Assembly (NCBI RefSeq): GCF_000615805.1
Contig: NZ_BAMJ01000003.1
Span: 1-64,000 of the forward strand
Direction: 5' to 3'
DNA from: Latilactobacillus fuchuensis DSM 14340 = JCM 11249
GTDB lineage: Bacteria; Bacillota; Bacilli; Lactobacillales; Lactobacillaceae
Length of the DNA stretch: 64,000 nucleotides
Of the stretch, positions 19,802 to 28,437 are shown piece by piece (position 1 is the first letter of the stretch; every line of letters starts with the position of its first letter). Below the pieces are notes generated by a model. That model was given only the letters and a program-made list of their open reading frames with translations, was not told where the DNA came from and searched no databases. Made by a program: the position numbers and the translations under genes.

Positions 19802-19853
19802 AACAAGACGCATGATAATCCTAAGTTGAGGATTATTCAGACGTCTTGTTTTT
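19802..19853 (+). terminator. Terminator of asnS
   Basis: A long hairpin whose outer arms AACAAGACG (19802-19810) and CGTCTTGTT (19842-19850) enclose an inner stem ATAATCCT/AGGATTAT, followed by Ts. Confidence 0.85.
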
Positions 19854-19909
19854 ATGTGGTAAGATTGGTTACAATGATAGTAATGACATTGGATAAAGTA
19901 GGCTAGAAT

Positions 19910-20533
19910 ATGAATGAATTAAATGCGTATTTAAACGGGGGCCAAGTGAGCATCTCACGGCTACTGTTGCAGGAGTATCGAACACTTAAGATGTCAACGG
20001 ATGAACTAACCGTTTATTTGCAGCTCACTGATTTTGCTAGCCAAGGGGATCAGTTCCCAGATTTAGCGTTGATTGGCGAACGCATGCAGTTGCCAGCAAA
20101 GACAATCTACGAGTTGGTCCATCGCTTGATTCAAAAAAAGTTAATCACGTTAGAATCGCGTGAAAATGAACAAGGTCAGGCCGTCGACCGCTATGATTTA
20201 ACGCCAACCCTCATGAAATTGAGTATTCTTGCGATGCAAGCCGAACAAGCGGTCCAGGCTGATTTAGATCAGAATCAACGCGCCATGATTTTTAATCAAG
20301 TCGAACAATTATTCGGCCGACCACTATCGCCGTTAGAAACGGAGATTATTGCTAATTGGTTGGATTTAGACCGGTATAATCCCGATTTAATTCAATTAGC
20401 CGTGCGCGAGGCCGTCTTTAATCAAGTTTATTCATTGAAATATGTCGATCGTATTTTATTAAATTGGCAAAAGCAAAATATTAAAACCAAGGATGACTTG
20501 CAGGATTATCAGCAGAAACATCCCCGATTTTAA
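19910..20533 (+). CDS. dnaD: DnaD-family replication initiation/primosome protein
   Basis: A 207 aa protein with the two DnaD domains. The N-terminal winged-helix region spans about residues 15-105 (LLLQEYRTLKMSTDELTVYLQL). The C-terminal DnaD_2 domain covers about 125-200 (QLFGRPLSPLETEIIANWL), ending in the YxxxI-type segment VDRILLNWQKQNIKT. In Bacillus, DnaD acts with DnaB and DnaI to load the replicative helicase at oriC and during restart. It is 17 bases upstream of nth, and the pair is conserved across Firmicutes. The assignment by sequence and neighbourhood is secure. Confidence 0.93.
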   Translation: MNELNAYLNGGQVSISRLLLQEYRTLKMSTDELTVYLQLTDFASQGDQFPDLALIGERMQLPAKTIYELVHRLIQKKLITLESRENEQGQAVDRYDLTPTLMKLSILAMQAEQAVQADLDQNQRAMIFNQVEQLFGRPLSPLETEIIANWLDLDRYNPDLIQLAVREAVFNQVYSLKYVDRILLNWQKQNIKTKDDLQDYQQKHPRF

Positions 20534-20550
20534 TTGAAAGGGTGAGTTAA

Positions 20551-21201
20551 ATGTTATCTAAAACAAAAACACGTTGGGCTTTTGACCAATTATATACATT
20601 AATTCCGGATGCTAAAGGGGCGTTGGTGGCCGATTCACCATTTCAATTGTTAATTGCGGTGATGTTAAGTGCGCAGGCGACCGACGTGTCTGTTAATAAA
20701 GTCACGCCTAAATTATTTCGGGATTTTCCGACACCAACGAGTTTTGCAAACGCATCTCTGGAGTCGATTGAAGTGGACATTCATTCAATTGGTTTGTATC
20801 ACAACAAGGCGAAACACATTAAAACCTGCTGCCAACAGTTGATTGCTGATTTTGGTGGCGAAGTGCCCCAAACCCACGCTGAATTAGAACAACTCGCCGG
20901 CGTCGGTCGTAAGACCGCCAATGTTGTTCTGGGTGATGCGTTTAACGTGCCCTCATTTGCTGTTGACACCCACGTCACTCGAATTGCTAAACGGTTGCGA
21001 ATCAGTGCCCAGAATGCGTCAGTCATTCAAATTGAACGTGATTTTCAGGCTAAGTTACCCGAAAGCGATTGGGTTAAAGCCCACCATACATTAATTTTAT
21101 TTGGCCGACAATATTGTACGGCACGGAATCCCAAATGTCAGCAATGTCCTTTATTGACGATCTGTGCTGCCGGTCAACAATATCTAGCCGATCGTGGTTA
21201 G
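20551..21201 (+). CDS. nth: Endonuclease III
   Basis: A bifunctional DNA glycosylase/AP lyase for oxidised pyrimidines in base excision repair, 216 aa. The helix-hairpin-helix is LEQLAGVGRKTANVV near residues 112-126, with catalytic Lys in GVGRKTA and catalytic Asp in AVDTHVTRIAKRL near 140. The C-terminal [4Fe-4S] cysteines C-x6-C-x2-C-x5-C are visible in CTARNPKCQQCPLLTIC near 189-205. It is co-directional with dnaD, with an AAAGGGTGAG site before its ATG, and is followed by a strong bidirectional terminator facing ponA. Confidence 0.96.
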   Translation: MLSKTKTRWAFDQLYTLIPDAKGALVADSPFQLLIAVMLSAQATDVSVNKVTPKLFRDFPTPTSFANASLESIEVDIHSIGLYHNKAKHIKTCCQQLIADFGGEVPQTHAELEQLAGVGRKTANVVLGDAFNVPSFAVDTHVTRIAKRLRISAQNASVIQIERDFQAKLPESDWVKAHHTLILFGRQYCTARNPKCQQCPLLTICAAGQQYLADRG

Positions 21202-21213
21202 CAATAGCACCAT

Positions 21214-21259
21214 AAAAATAAGCTAGGCCCATTCAGACGAATAGGCCTAGCTTATTTTT
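21214..21259. terminator. Bidirectional terminator between nth and ponA
   Basis: Arms 21214-21229 and 21244-21259 form a perfect 16-bp stem flanked by A and T runs. It serves the convergent nth and ponA genes, and its right edge overlaps the ponA stop codon. Confidence 0.9.
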
Positions 21260-23513
21260 ATTGACTTGGTGTGGTTGATATGTCGCCACCAGCATTTGAT
21301 TCTGAAGAAGTACTGCCTGGATCAGCGGAGCTGGTTGTCTCAGGAACCGATGAGGAACTCGTTTCAACCGGTTCAGAACTGCTCGTTTCAGCAACACTAC
21401 TTTCGGAACTACTTGAACTCGTTGACGAGCTCGTCGAAGAGCTACTTAATATACTTTCAGAGAAACTAGAACTACTGCTTGAACTACTACTTTCAGCGGT
21501 TGTCGTCCCCTTAATATATAATTCACCATTTTTGGCAATGACGTTACTAGGCATTGTCCAGTTACTGTTGGTGCTGTTTTGGGCAAGGTAGACCATCATC
21601 GAACGGTAGATGTAAGCCGCAACGTTTCGTTCGCTCATTGTTAAACCGTTCTTTAAGGGTTCATCATAACCGGTCCAAACGGTGACCGAGTAGTCTTTGG
21701 TGTAGCCGGCAAACCAGCTGTCCTTAGCTAAGTCAGAATTGATGGCGCCAGCTGAGTTGGTGACTTCTTCGTCAGAATAATTGGTTGTCCCGGTCTTAGC
21801 GGCTTGGTATAAGCCGGAGATTTGCGCGAGTGTCCCAGAACCTTTGCTGATAACGTCTTTCAACATATCGGTAATCATGTAAGCTGTTGAGCTCTTCATG
21901 GCCTGAGTGCCCTCAGAATCGTAATTATGGGTAATGCCATCGGCCGTCACGACTTTGCTAACATAGGTTGGCTTATAATAAGTCCCGCCGTTTGCAAAAG
22001 CGCCATATGCGGCTGATTCTTGCAAGGTCGATACATTGCCACCAATCCCGTAAGAGAATCCAGCATTTGACGGAATCGTAATCCCAAGGGCTTCCACAAA
22101 TTGGCTCGCTTTCGTCATGCCGACATCGGCCAATAATTTAATCGCGGGGACGTTTCGTGAATTGGCTAAAGCATTACGAGCGGTGATGGTCCCCACATAT
22201 TGATTATCAAAGTTATGCAATTGAACGCTGGTCCCTGGATAAGTATACGGTTCATCGACTAGTTTGTAGCCGGTTGAATAGTTGAGATATTCAATCGCTG
22301 GTGCATAATCCATCAGCGGTTTCATTGAAGAACCATTACTACGACCGGCTTGAACGGCCCGATTATAACCGAGTTGGACATTTCCAGTTTTCCGACCACC
22401 AATCATAGCGACGATTTTACCATTATTGGGATTGGTAATCGTAACCGCGGTTTGTAATTTATCATCAGGGAAGGGAATGCTACTATCATCGTTGACAGTT
22501 GTATAAAGTTTCTTCTGGGCATCCATATCGATGTTGGTATAAACCTTTAACCCGTCAGTATAGGGGTTGTAGCCTTTTTTCTTAAGATCGGTAATGACTT
22601 CTTTAACGTATGCATCAGTTGCTTTATCGTCAGTTGATGTATTAGCGGCATCTTTTTGAGCAACTAAGCCAGTCGCAATGGGTACGGCCTTAGCCGCTGT
22701 CGCTTCGGCAGTCGTAATCTTATTATTACGAACTAACGCATCTAGCACTAAATCACGCCGGGTTTTAGCGGCTTCTGGATGTAGATAGGGATCATAGCCT
22801 GCCGGCGATTGTGGCATACCAGCCAATAACGCCAGTTGCGGCAAACTTAATTCTTTTAAAGTTTTACCATAGTAATAGTCGGCGGCCGTACCCATCCCGT
22901 TGACACCGTTATTCATATAAACCTTATTAATGTAAAAAGTTAATATTTGGTCCTTAGAATATTGTCGTTCAACTTGTGCGGCTAACCAAGCTTCCTGCGC
23001 TTTACGTTTGAAGGTTTGGTCGGATGCTTTCGTTGAGAAAACGGATAGTTTAACGAGTTGTTGGGTCAGGGTACTACCACCCTGCAAACCAAGCGATGAT
23101 TTACCCGTAACGTTGGAAACTGCTGCCGAAGCAATCCGAATCGGATCAACGCCGAATTTTTCTTTATAGAAACGACGATCTTCAATTGAGACCACGGCGT
23201 CCTTAAGCGTAGTTGGAATTTGTTCGCTCGATGCACGAGTGCTGTTGGCCAACCCTAATTTTTTGAAGGCTTTGTTATCACTTGTATAGAGCGTTGATGA
23301 AACAACACTCTCAAGATCTGACTGGGTTAATTTGGGTGCATCTTTAGCATAATAAGCAAAGAGCCCAATTCCCGCGAGGATTAGCACAACAACGGCTAAA
23401 ATGCCCCATTTAATAATGCGCCAGAATAACGACTTCTTTTTCTTGGCAGTTGGTTTCTGGTTGGTTTTTTTGTGCCGTGCGACACGTGAGTTACCGGTAT
23501 TTTTATCGGACAT
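21258..23513 (-). CDS. ponA: Class A penicillin-binding protein 1A (glycosyltransferase/transpeptidase)
   Basis: A bifunctional peptidoglycan synthase, 751 aa. A basic cytoplasmic tail is followed by one membrane anchor at about residues 31-52. The GT51 domain has EDRRFYKEKFGVDP near 111 with the catalytic Glu, and GGSTLTQQLVK near 142. The transpeptidase has SxxK in GSSMKPL near 396, SxN in NSRN near 450 and KTGT near 568. The last 75 residues are almost entirely Ser with Thr, Glu and Pro, probably an extended linker through the wall. It lies five bases after recU, the same pairing as in Bacillus, and is probably co-transcribed with it. Confidence 0.95.
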   Translation of the reverse strand: MSDKNTGNSRVARHKKTNQKPTAKKKKSLFWRIIKWGILAVVVLILAGIGLFAYYAKDAPKLTQSDLESVVSSTLYTSDNKAFKKLGLANSTRASSEQIPTTLKDAVVSIEDRRFYKEKFGVDPIRIASAAVSNVTGKSSLGLQGGSTLTQQLVKLSVFSTKASDQTFKRKAQEAWLAAQVERQYSKDQILTFYINKVYMNNGVNGMGTAADYYYGKTLKELSLPQLALLAGMPQSPAGYDPYLHPEAAKTRRDLVLDALVRNNKITTAEATAAKAVPIATGLVAQKDAANTSTDDKATDAYVKEVITDLKKKGYNPYTDGLKVYTNIDMDAQKKLYTTVNDDSSIPFPDDKLQTAVTITNPNNGKIVAMIGGRKTGNVQLGYNRAVQAGRSNGSSMKPLMDYAPAIEYLNYSTGYKLVDEPYTYPGTSVQLHNFDNQYVGTITARNALANSRNVPAIKLLADVGMTKASQFVEALGITIPSNAGFSYGIGGNVSTLQESAAYGAFANGGTYYKPTYVSKVVTADGITHNYDSEGTQAMKSSTAYMITDMLKDVISKGSGTLAQISGLYQAAKTGTTNYSDEEVTNSAGAINSDLAKDSWFAGYTKDYSVTVWTGYDEPLKNGLTMSERNVAAYIYRSMMVYLAQNSTNSNWTMPSNVIAKNGELYIKGTTTAESSSSSSSSSFSESILSSSSTSSSTSSSSSESSVAETSSSEPVETSSSSVPETTSSADPGSTSSESNAGGDISTTPSQ

Positions 23514-23518
23514 GATGA

Positions 23519-24154
23519 TTAGTTACTCCTTTTGACTTGGTACGCAATTAATTGATCAACCGCGCTTAGATAGGGAATCGTGGGATTAAGTTGATAATTA
23601 ATCTCATAGCCCTGTTTAATCACAATTTCAAGTGGAATTGATTTACGAGCGCCATCTGCTTGTGCGTCCCAGCGGGTAATAAGTTCACTAGCGGGCAATA
23701 GAAACAGCCGTTGCAAGGGAACGAACTTCATAATCACAAAACAGATACCACCTTGTTGTAAGCAAGCGCGAAAATGTTCAATTTGATGCTGATGAAAATT
23801 ACGAAACGGAAAGGCCGTTTTATTTTTGGTTTCTTTGGCTTCGAAATCAAGATAATGCCCTTGATAAATCCCGTTATAATCGGTCGTTGAAGCTTGTTTA
23901 AAATAGGCTTCTTTAATCACGGCCTGGCTGCGTGCTGGATAATCGACCTTCACAATTTGAATCGGGGTCGGTTTCTTATAGACGACAGCCATTGATTGGC
24001 TTCGATAATATTGATTACTATCGTTTAATTCTTCTTCAAGCGACATGCCCCGTTTACCAAATAGAGTGGTTGCTTTTGGTCGGGTGGCTTGCTTTTTAGA
24101 CTGCGGTACTTCATTATTTAAGTAAGGTTGTCCGTTTGGATAATGAAAGGTCAT
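23519..24154 (-). CDS. recU: Holliday junction resolvase RecU
   Basis: Resolves four-way DNA junctions in recombination and chromosome segregation. At 211 aa it has the usual length. The start is MTFHYPNGQPY. The nuclease core includes GISLEEELNDSN-like RGMSLEEELN near residue 35, then TDYNGIYQGHYLDFEAKETKNKTAF near 94-118 with the catalytic acidic residues and Lys, and FPFRNFHQHQIEH near 119. ponA follows immediately. The gene diverges from ypsA; the ribosome site on the minus strand is CAGGAG, eleven bases from the ATG. Confidence 0.94.
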   Translation of the reverse strand: MTFHYPNGQPYLNNEVPQSKKQATRPKATTLFGKRGMSLEEELNDSNQYYRSQSMAVVYKKPTPIQIVKVDYPARSQAVIKEAYFKQASTTDYNGIYQGHYLDFEAKETKNKTAFPFRNFHQHQIEHFRACLQQGGICFVIMKFVPLQRLFLLPASELITRWDAQADGARKSIPLEIVIKQGYEINYQLNPTIPYLSAVDQLIAYQVKRSN

Positions 24155-24229
24155 CGAAAATCACGCTCCTGTGCAATCATTATAGCAATATTCAGGTGAT
24201 TTTAAAATCATTAGGTAGGAGGCAAGACC

Positions 24230-24790
24230 ATGCAACGTTTATGGGTCACTGGCTATCGAAGCTATGAATTAAGTGTTTTCGGCGAAAATGATGAAAAACT
24301 TAAAGTTATTAAATATTCTTTAAAAAAACAATTAACAAATTTCTTAGACGACGGTTTAGAATGGGTAATTACGGGCGGTCAAATGGGGATTGAACAGTGG
24401 AGTTTAGAGGTTGCTCAAACATTAAAGACGGATTATCCGGATTTAAAAACGGCGTTGATGTTACCGTTCAATGATTTTGGTCAACAATGGAATGAGCAAA
24501 ATCAAGCTAAGTTGGTGCAGTTAAAGGGCCAGGTCGACTTTTGTGAGCCGGTCTCGAATGCGCCATATTCTGGGCCACAACAATTGAAACAGTATCAACA
24601 GTTCATGTTAAGTCATACCGACGGCGCACTGTTATATTACGATCCGGAAGCAGAAGGTAAACCTAGCTACGATTATCAAGCGATTGGCCAGTACCGAGGC
24701 CAGACGGATTATCCGTTAAACCAAGTCGATTTCTTTGAATTACAGGATGTCGCGAATGAATTAGCGGAGCTAGAGAATCTAAAGTTTTAA
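24230..24790 (+). CDS. ypsA: YpsA family SLOG-domain protein
   Basis: A 186 aa protein of the YpsA (DUF1273) family, with a Rossmann-like SLOG fold predicted to bind a nucleotide or nucleotide-derived ligand. Visible landmarks are LWVTGYRSYELSVF near residue 4, the glycine loop EWVITGGQMGIEQW at about 44-57, and the conserved LYYDPEAEGKPSYDY near 139-153. In Bacillus and Staphylococcus the protein affects cell division together with GpsB, whose gene is next here (61 bases downstream). A TAGGAGG site precedes the ATG. The biochemical activity is unknown. Confidence 0.88.
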   Translation: MQRLWVTGYRSYELSVFGENDEKLKVIKYSLKKQLTNFLDDGLEWVITGGQMGIEQWSLEVAQTLKTDYPDLKTALMLPFNDFGQQWNEQNQAKLVQLKGQVDFCEPVSNAPYSGPQQLKQYQQFMLSHTDGALLYYDPEAEGKPSYDYQAIGQYRGQTDYPLNQVDFFELQDVANELAELENLKF

Positions 24791-24851
24791 TTCTAGGTTA
24801 TCTTTGCTATAATTACATGTATGAAGCGTTTATTATAAATGAGGTGTCAAT

Positions 24852-25244
24852 ATGGATAATCAAATCAAAGTCGAATTAGACCCAACTGAAATATTAAAAA
24901 AAGAATTTAAAACAAAGATGCGCGGTTATGATTCAGAGGAAGTCGATGGTTATTTAGATTTAATTATCAAAGATTACCAAAGCTACCAAGAAGAAATCAC
25001 GCGCTTGACGGCTGAAAATACCCGTTTATTTAACAAGGTTGAAGAATTAAACAAACAGTTGAATGCTTCTGATAGTGTTAAAGAAAATGCACCACAACAA
25101 ACATCAGCAGCGACGAACTATGATATTTTGAAGCGTCTTTCTAATTTGGAACGCCACGTTTTTGGTGCTAAATTAAGTGATCAAAATCCGGCAGGTCAAA
25201 CGAGAGTTCAAAATCATTCTCAATTTAATGATACAAATATGTAA
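24852..25244 (+). CDS. gpsB: Cell-division/elongation regulator GpsB
   Basis: A 130 aa DivIVA-like protein that coordinates penicillin-binding proteins between septum and sidewall. The N-terminal DivIVA domain is clear: LDPTEILKKEFKTKMRGYDSEEVDGYLDLII at about residues 8-38, followed by a coiled coil to about residue 75. A low-complexity Gln/Ala linker leads to the C-terminal trimerisation segment NYDILKRLSNLERHVFG near 95-111. The ypsA-gpsB-rnpB order matches Bacillus. A GAGGTG ribosome site precedes the start. Confidence 0.94.
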   Translation: MDNQIKVELDPTEILKKEFKTKMRGYDSEEVDGYLDLIIKDYQSYQEEITRLTAENTRLFNKVEELNKQLNASDSVKENAPQQTSAATNYDILKRLSNLERHVFGAKLSDQNPAGQTRVQNHSQFNDTNM

Positions 25245-25252
25245 TAGTGTGG

Positions 25253-25258
25253 TATAAT
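25253..25258 (+). promoter_or_regulatory. rnpB promoter -10 box
   Basis: A perfect TATAAT lies about 18 bases before the predicted 5' stem of the RNase P RNA. No convincing -35 is present at the expected distance. Confidence 0.5.
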
Positions 25259-25276
25259 AGTTTACATTGATTAAAC

Positions 25277-25653
25277 ATTGTAAATCTTGAGTAATCGCGG
25301 TCTACATCAGTAGGCTGAGGAAGGTCCATGCCCGCACAGGCTGAGATGCTTGTAGTGTTCGTGCCTGGCCCAATAAGCCAGGGTACCTTAATTGGTAACG
25401 GCGGAAAACGCGCTAAAACTTCGGTCATGCGTTAATATCCTTAAATAGTGCCACAGTGACGGAGCGGTTGGGGAAACCCAAACGATGGAACGAGGTAAAC
25501 CCCGCGAGCGAGTAACCCAAACTTTGGTAGGGGCGTCTCATTTATGGAAATGAACTAAAAATGAGAGTTCGTAAGAACAGATAGATGATTACTGAAGGAA
25601 CTTTCTTCCTGGGAAAGTTCTGGAACAAAACATGGCCTATAGAGGTTTACAAT
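25277..25653 (+). ncRNA. rnpB: RNase P RNA, type B
   Basis: The catalytic RNA that matures tRNA 5' ends. The ends are set by the P1 stem: ATTGTAAA at 25277-25284 pairs with TTTACAAT at 25646-25653. Conserved core pieces are GAGGAAGGTCCATGC near 25317, ACAGTGACGG near 25453, the CRIV/CRV region GAACGAGGTAAACCCCGCGAG near 25489 and the 3' segment ACATGGCCTATAGAGG near 25630. Its length of about 377 nt and position between gpsB and the RlmL-like gene match Firmicutes type B RNAs. The terminal coordinates may be off by up to about 15 bases. Confidence 0.95.
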
Positions 25654-25659
25654 CAGGTG

Positions 25660-25687
25660 GCTTGGGCTTTTGCCCAAGCTCTTTTTA
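25660..25687 (+). terminator. Terminator of rnpB
   Basis: GCTTGGGC, a TTTT loop, then GCCCAAGC and a T-rich tail. Confidence 0.9.
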
Positions 25688-25722
25688 TTTAAAAAATATT
25701 TTCCTAAGGGGATCTTTAAAAA

Positions 25723-26865
25723 ATGACTTACCAACTATATGCAACGATGGCAAGTGGTATTGAATCAATCACGGCAAAAGAATTACAAGATTTAGGTTAT
25801 GAAACACGTTCTGATAATGGTCGGGTTTATTTCGAAGGTGATTTAACCGATATCGCCCGGACCAATCTTTGGTTACGGAGTGCTGATCGGATTAAGATTG
25901 CAATTGGTCAATTCGAAGCGAAAACTTTTGATCAATTATTTGAACAAGTTAAGGCGTTACCTTGGGATGACTTTTTGCCATTAGATGCCGCTTTTCCAGT
26001 TGCTGGTCGGTCAGTCCGGTCAACACTTCACAGTGAACCAGACGTTCAAGCCATCACGAAGAAGGCGATCGTTGATAAGTTAAGTAGTGTTTATCATCGG
26101 CGGACACGTTTAGCTGAAACCGGCTCAACTTATCCGTTAGAAGTCAGCATCTTAAAAGATTTCGTGACGATCAGTTTAGATACGACTGGGGCTAGTTTGT
26201 TTAAACGGGGTTACCGTCTTGAAAAAGGGGAAGCGCCTTTAAAAGAAAACTTTGCGGCGTCATTAATTCTCCTATCACGCTGGCACAACGACATGCCATT
26301 CGTCGATCCAACAACTGGTTCAGGCACGATTGCGATTGAAGCGGCCTTAATGGGCCATAACATTGCACCTGGTATGCAACGCCAATTTGCTTTTGAAGAA
26401 TTTGATTGGTTAAAACCAGAAATTCTAGCAAACGTTAAAGAAGAAGCGCAATCGCTCGTTAAGATGGATGAACCCTTAGAAATCTTCGGTTATGATATTG
26501 ATCAAAATATGATTGATATTGCCCGTTTAAATGCCCAAAAAGCTGGGGTACTCCATCAGGTTGAATTTAAACAATTAGCCGTTAAAGATTTTAAAACTGA
26601 TTTAACCAATGGTGTTTTAATTGCGAATCCACCTTACGGTAAACGGATGAGTGATCAAGAACAAGCGCGGGCATTATACAAAGAAATGGGTGACACTTAC
26701 CGTTCAATGAAGACTTGGAGTAAATACATTTTAACGAGTGATTTACAGTTCCAAGAATCTTACGGACAACGGGCCACTAAGCGTCGGAAACTCTATAATG
26801 GTCGGATTCAAACCGATTTATTCCAATACTGGGGTCGTCCAGTTTGGCCACGTGCTGAAAAATAA
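25723..26865 (+). CDS. RlmL/YpsC-like 23S rRNA guanine-N2 methyltransferase
   Basis: A 380 aa THUMP-domain methyltransferase. The N-terminal ferredoxin-like/THUMP region spans about residues 1-155. The catalytic Rossmann domain has motif I DPTTGSGTIAIEAAL near 192-206, an acidic loop FGYDIDQNM near 258, and motif IV IANPPYGKRM near 305-314 typical of N2-guanine or N6-adenine methylation. It matches Bacillus YpsC, next to rnpB in both genomes, and the large-subunit rRNA m2G methyltransferase half of E. coli RlmKL. The exact target base is not provable here. A TAAGGGG site lies upstream. Confidence 0.9.
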   Translation: MTYQLYATMASGIESITAKELQDLGYETRSDNGRVYFEGDLTDIARTNLWLRSADRIKIAIGQFEAKTFDQLFEQVKALPWDDFLPLDAAFPVAGRSVRSTLHSEPDVQAITKKAIVDKLSSVYHRRTRLAETGSTYPLEVSILKDFVTISLDTTGASLFKRGYRLEKGEAPLKENFAASLILLSRWHNDMPFVDPTTGSGTIAIEAALMGHNIAPGMQRQFAFEEFDWLKPEILANVKEEAQSLVKMDEPLEIFGYDIDQNMIDIARLNAQKAGVLHQVEFKQLAVKDFKTDLTNGVLIANPPYGKRMSDQEQARALYKEMGDTYRSMKTWSKYILTSDLQFQESYGQRATKRRKLYNGRIQTDLFQYWGRPVWPRAEK

Positions 26866-26878
26866 TAAATAAAATTAT

Positions 26879-26914
26879 AAAGTATTCCGTTAAATTTAGG
26901 CGGAATGCTTTTTT
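26879..26914 (+). terminator. Terminator of the rlmL-like gene
   Basis: Arms AAGTATTCCG and CGGAATGCTT, one G-T wobble, followed by six Ts. Confidence 0.85.
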
Positions 26915-26971
26915 ATTTGGCGTCAATCCATTATACTTAAGACTACTTCAATACAAGGTGAGGAATTTATC

Positions 26972-27925
26972 GTGACCAATATATTAGCAGCGGAAAATAT
27001 TCCCGAAACAGCACGCATTGAATTAGCGCAACAGGGCTTAACGATTATCAATCGCGCGGATGTATCGCAAGCGCAATTGGCGGAAATTGACATTATGTTT
27101 GGCTGGAATAAGGTGATTGGCCCCCAAATTTTGGCAATCCCTAATCATCGGTTGAAATGGATTCAAACCGCGACTTCTGGCATTGACTATTTGCCATTGC
27201 AAACATTGATTGACCAGAACATTTTAGTGACGAATGCGCGGGGCATGCACGCCGTACCGATTGCCCAGACCGTCATGAGTTATTTATTGTATTTTACACG
27301 CGGCATTTATCAAAGTTTAAATGCGCAGCGCCAACGTGTTTGGGATCATCATCCAATCGGGCAAAGTACCATGACGCTTGAAGGTCGCACGATTTTAATT
27401 TTTGGGACTGGTCAAATTGGTGAAAAAGTCGCTCAATATGCGCAAACGATGGGGCTTAAAACCATCGGCGTTAATCGGAATGGCGAACCCATTAATCATT
27501 TCGAACAAATCGTGACGACTGAAACGGTTGATCAAGTTTTAGAACAGGCCGATTTTATTGTCAACGGCATGCCACTCACGTCTGAAACGACCGATTATTT
27601 TAACGCTGATTTCTTTGCGAAAGTAGCGGCGGGGACTTATTTCTTTAACGTCGGTCGGGGAAAATCGGTCAACGAGGCCGCATTAATGGCCGCTTTGAAT
27701 GCCGGTCAGTTGGCCGGTGCAGCGATTGATGTTGCCCAAAATGAACCGTTAGTGGCCGATTCACCCCTCTGGTCAACACCTAATTTAGTGATTACACCGC
27801 ATATTTCTGGTTATATTCCAGATTTACACGAGCGGGTGTACACTGTCTTTGCCCGTAACTTGCCCACTTTTTTAGCGGATGGCCACCTAACTTACAATAC
27901 GGTTAGTTTGACTGAAGGCTACTAA
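26972..27925 (+). CDS. D-isomer specific 2-hydroxyacid dehydrogenase family protein
   Basis: An NAD-dependent oxidoreductase of 317 aa. The nucleotide-binding domain has the GxGxxG loop in FGTGQIGEKVA near residue 140. The catalytic set is present: Arg in NVGRGKSVNEAAL near 229, Glu in AQNEPLVADSPLW near 258 and His in TPHISGY near 281. The substrate domain has ATSGIDYLPL near 67. The sequence resembles the phosphoglycerate dehydrogenase-like group rather than D-lactate dehydrogenase, so the substrate is open. The start is GTG 26972 after GTGAGG. It is a single gene between two terminators. Confidence 0.88.
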   Translation: MTNILAAENIPETARIELAQQGLTIINRADVSQAQLAEIDIMFGWNKVIGPQILAIPNHRLKWIQTATSGIDYLPLQTLIDQNILVTNARGMHAVPIAQTVMSYLLYFTRGIYQSLNAQRQRVWDHHPIGQSTMTLEGRTILIFGTGQIGEKVAQYAQTMGLKTIGVNRNGEPINHFEQIVTTETVDQVLEQADFIVNGMPLTSETTDYFNADFFAKVAAGTYFFNVGRGKSVNEAALMAALNAGQLAGAAIDVAQNEPLVADSPLWSTPNLVITPHISGYIPDLHERVYTVFARNLPTFLADGHLTYNTVSLTEGY

Positions 27926-27940
27926 TTTACTGTTTTAAAG

Positions 27941-27980
27941 CACACACCATTTCGAAATATTCGAAGTAGTGTGTTTTTTT
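27941..27980 (+). terminator. Terminator of the hydroxyacid dehydrogenase gene
   Basis: A hairpin with ACACAC/GTGTGT outer pairs and an inner TTCGAA repeat, followed by seven Ts. Confidence 0.75.
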
Positions 27981-27990
27981 GATTGCATGG

Positions 27991-28038
27991 TTGACTTTTG
28001 AAACTTTGCTGTTATAGTTAGTTACATAACCAACTAAC
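27991..28038 (+). promoter_or_regulatory. Promoter and inverted-repeat operator of the GntR/ABC operon
   Basis: TTGACT (27991-27996) and TATAGT (28013-28018) are separated by 16 bases. An inverted repeat GTTAGTT (28017-28023) with AACTAAC (28032-28038) overlaps the end of the -10 and the likely start site. This is where a YtrA-type GntR repressor would block its own operon. The operator role is inferred. Confidence 0.7.
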
Positions 28039-28065
28039 CGAATAACGCAAACAGGAGGTGTTAGC

Positions 28066-28437
28066 GTGTTATTTGAATTTAATAACGACGAACCACTCTA
28101 TCGTCAAATTGCGAACCAGATTGAAGAGGGCATCTTTACCGGTATTTTCCCACCGGATAGCCAAGTGCCATCGACGACCGAATTATCGCGGCAATTCAAT
28201 TTAAACCCGGCGACCGTGTTGAAAGGCATGAATCAATTGGTGACGGCTGGCCTGATTGAAAAGAAAAGAGGACTCGGGATGTTTGTGACTGAAACAGCAC
28301 CAGCACAAATTACAGAAAAAAGACAAGCGGCGTTTTATCAACAACACGTCCAAGATTTAGTCAAAGAGGCCAAACAACTGAACTTAACGAAAACGGCGCT
28401 ACTGGCCTTAATAGAAAGAGGGTATGATCATGAATGA
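28066..28437 (+). CDS. YtrA-type GntR family transcriptional regulator
   Basis: A 123 aa regulator. The N-terminal winged helix has the typical PLYRQIANQIEEGIFTGIF near residues 9-27 and the recognition region ELSRQFNLNPATVLKGMNQL near 44-63. The C-terminal part is a short 45-residue helical segment and not a ligand domain, which is the mark of the YtrA subfamily. Such regulators usually control the ABC transporter encoded next to them, and here the ATPase gene overlaps its end. The start is GTG 28066 after an AGGAGG site. An inverted repeat in its promoter is the likely binding site. Confidence 0.9.
   Translation: MLFEFNNDEPLYRQIANQIEEGIFTGIFPPDSQVPSTTELSRQFNLNPATVLKGMNQLVTAGLIEKKRGLGMFVTETAPAQITEKRQAAFYQQHVQDLVKEAKQLNLTKTALLALIERGYDHE

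Noticed and set aside
21271-21591. Open frame on the plus strand opposite the ponA tail
   Set aside because: It is the antisense of the Ser-rich repeat region, with no ribosome site or recognisable protein.
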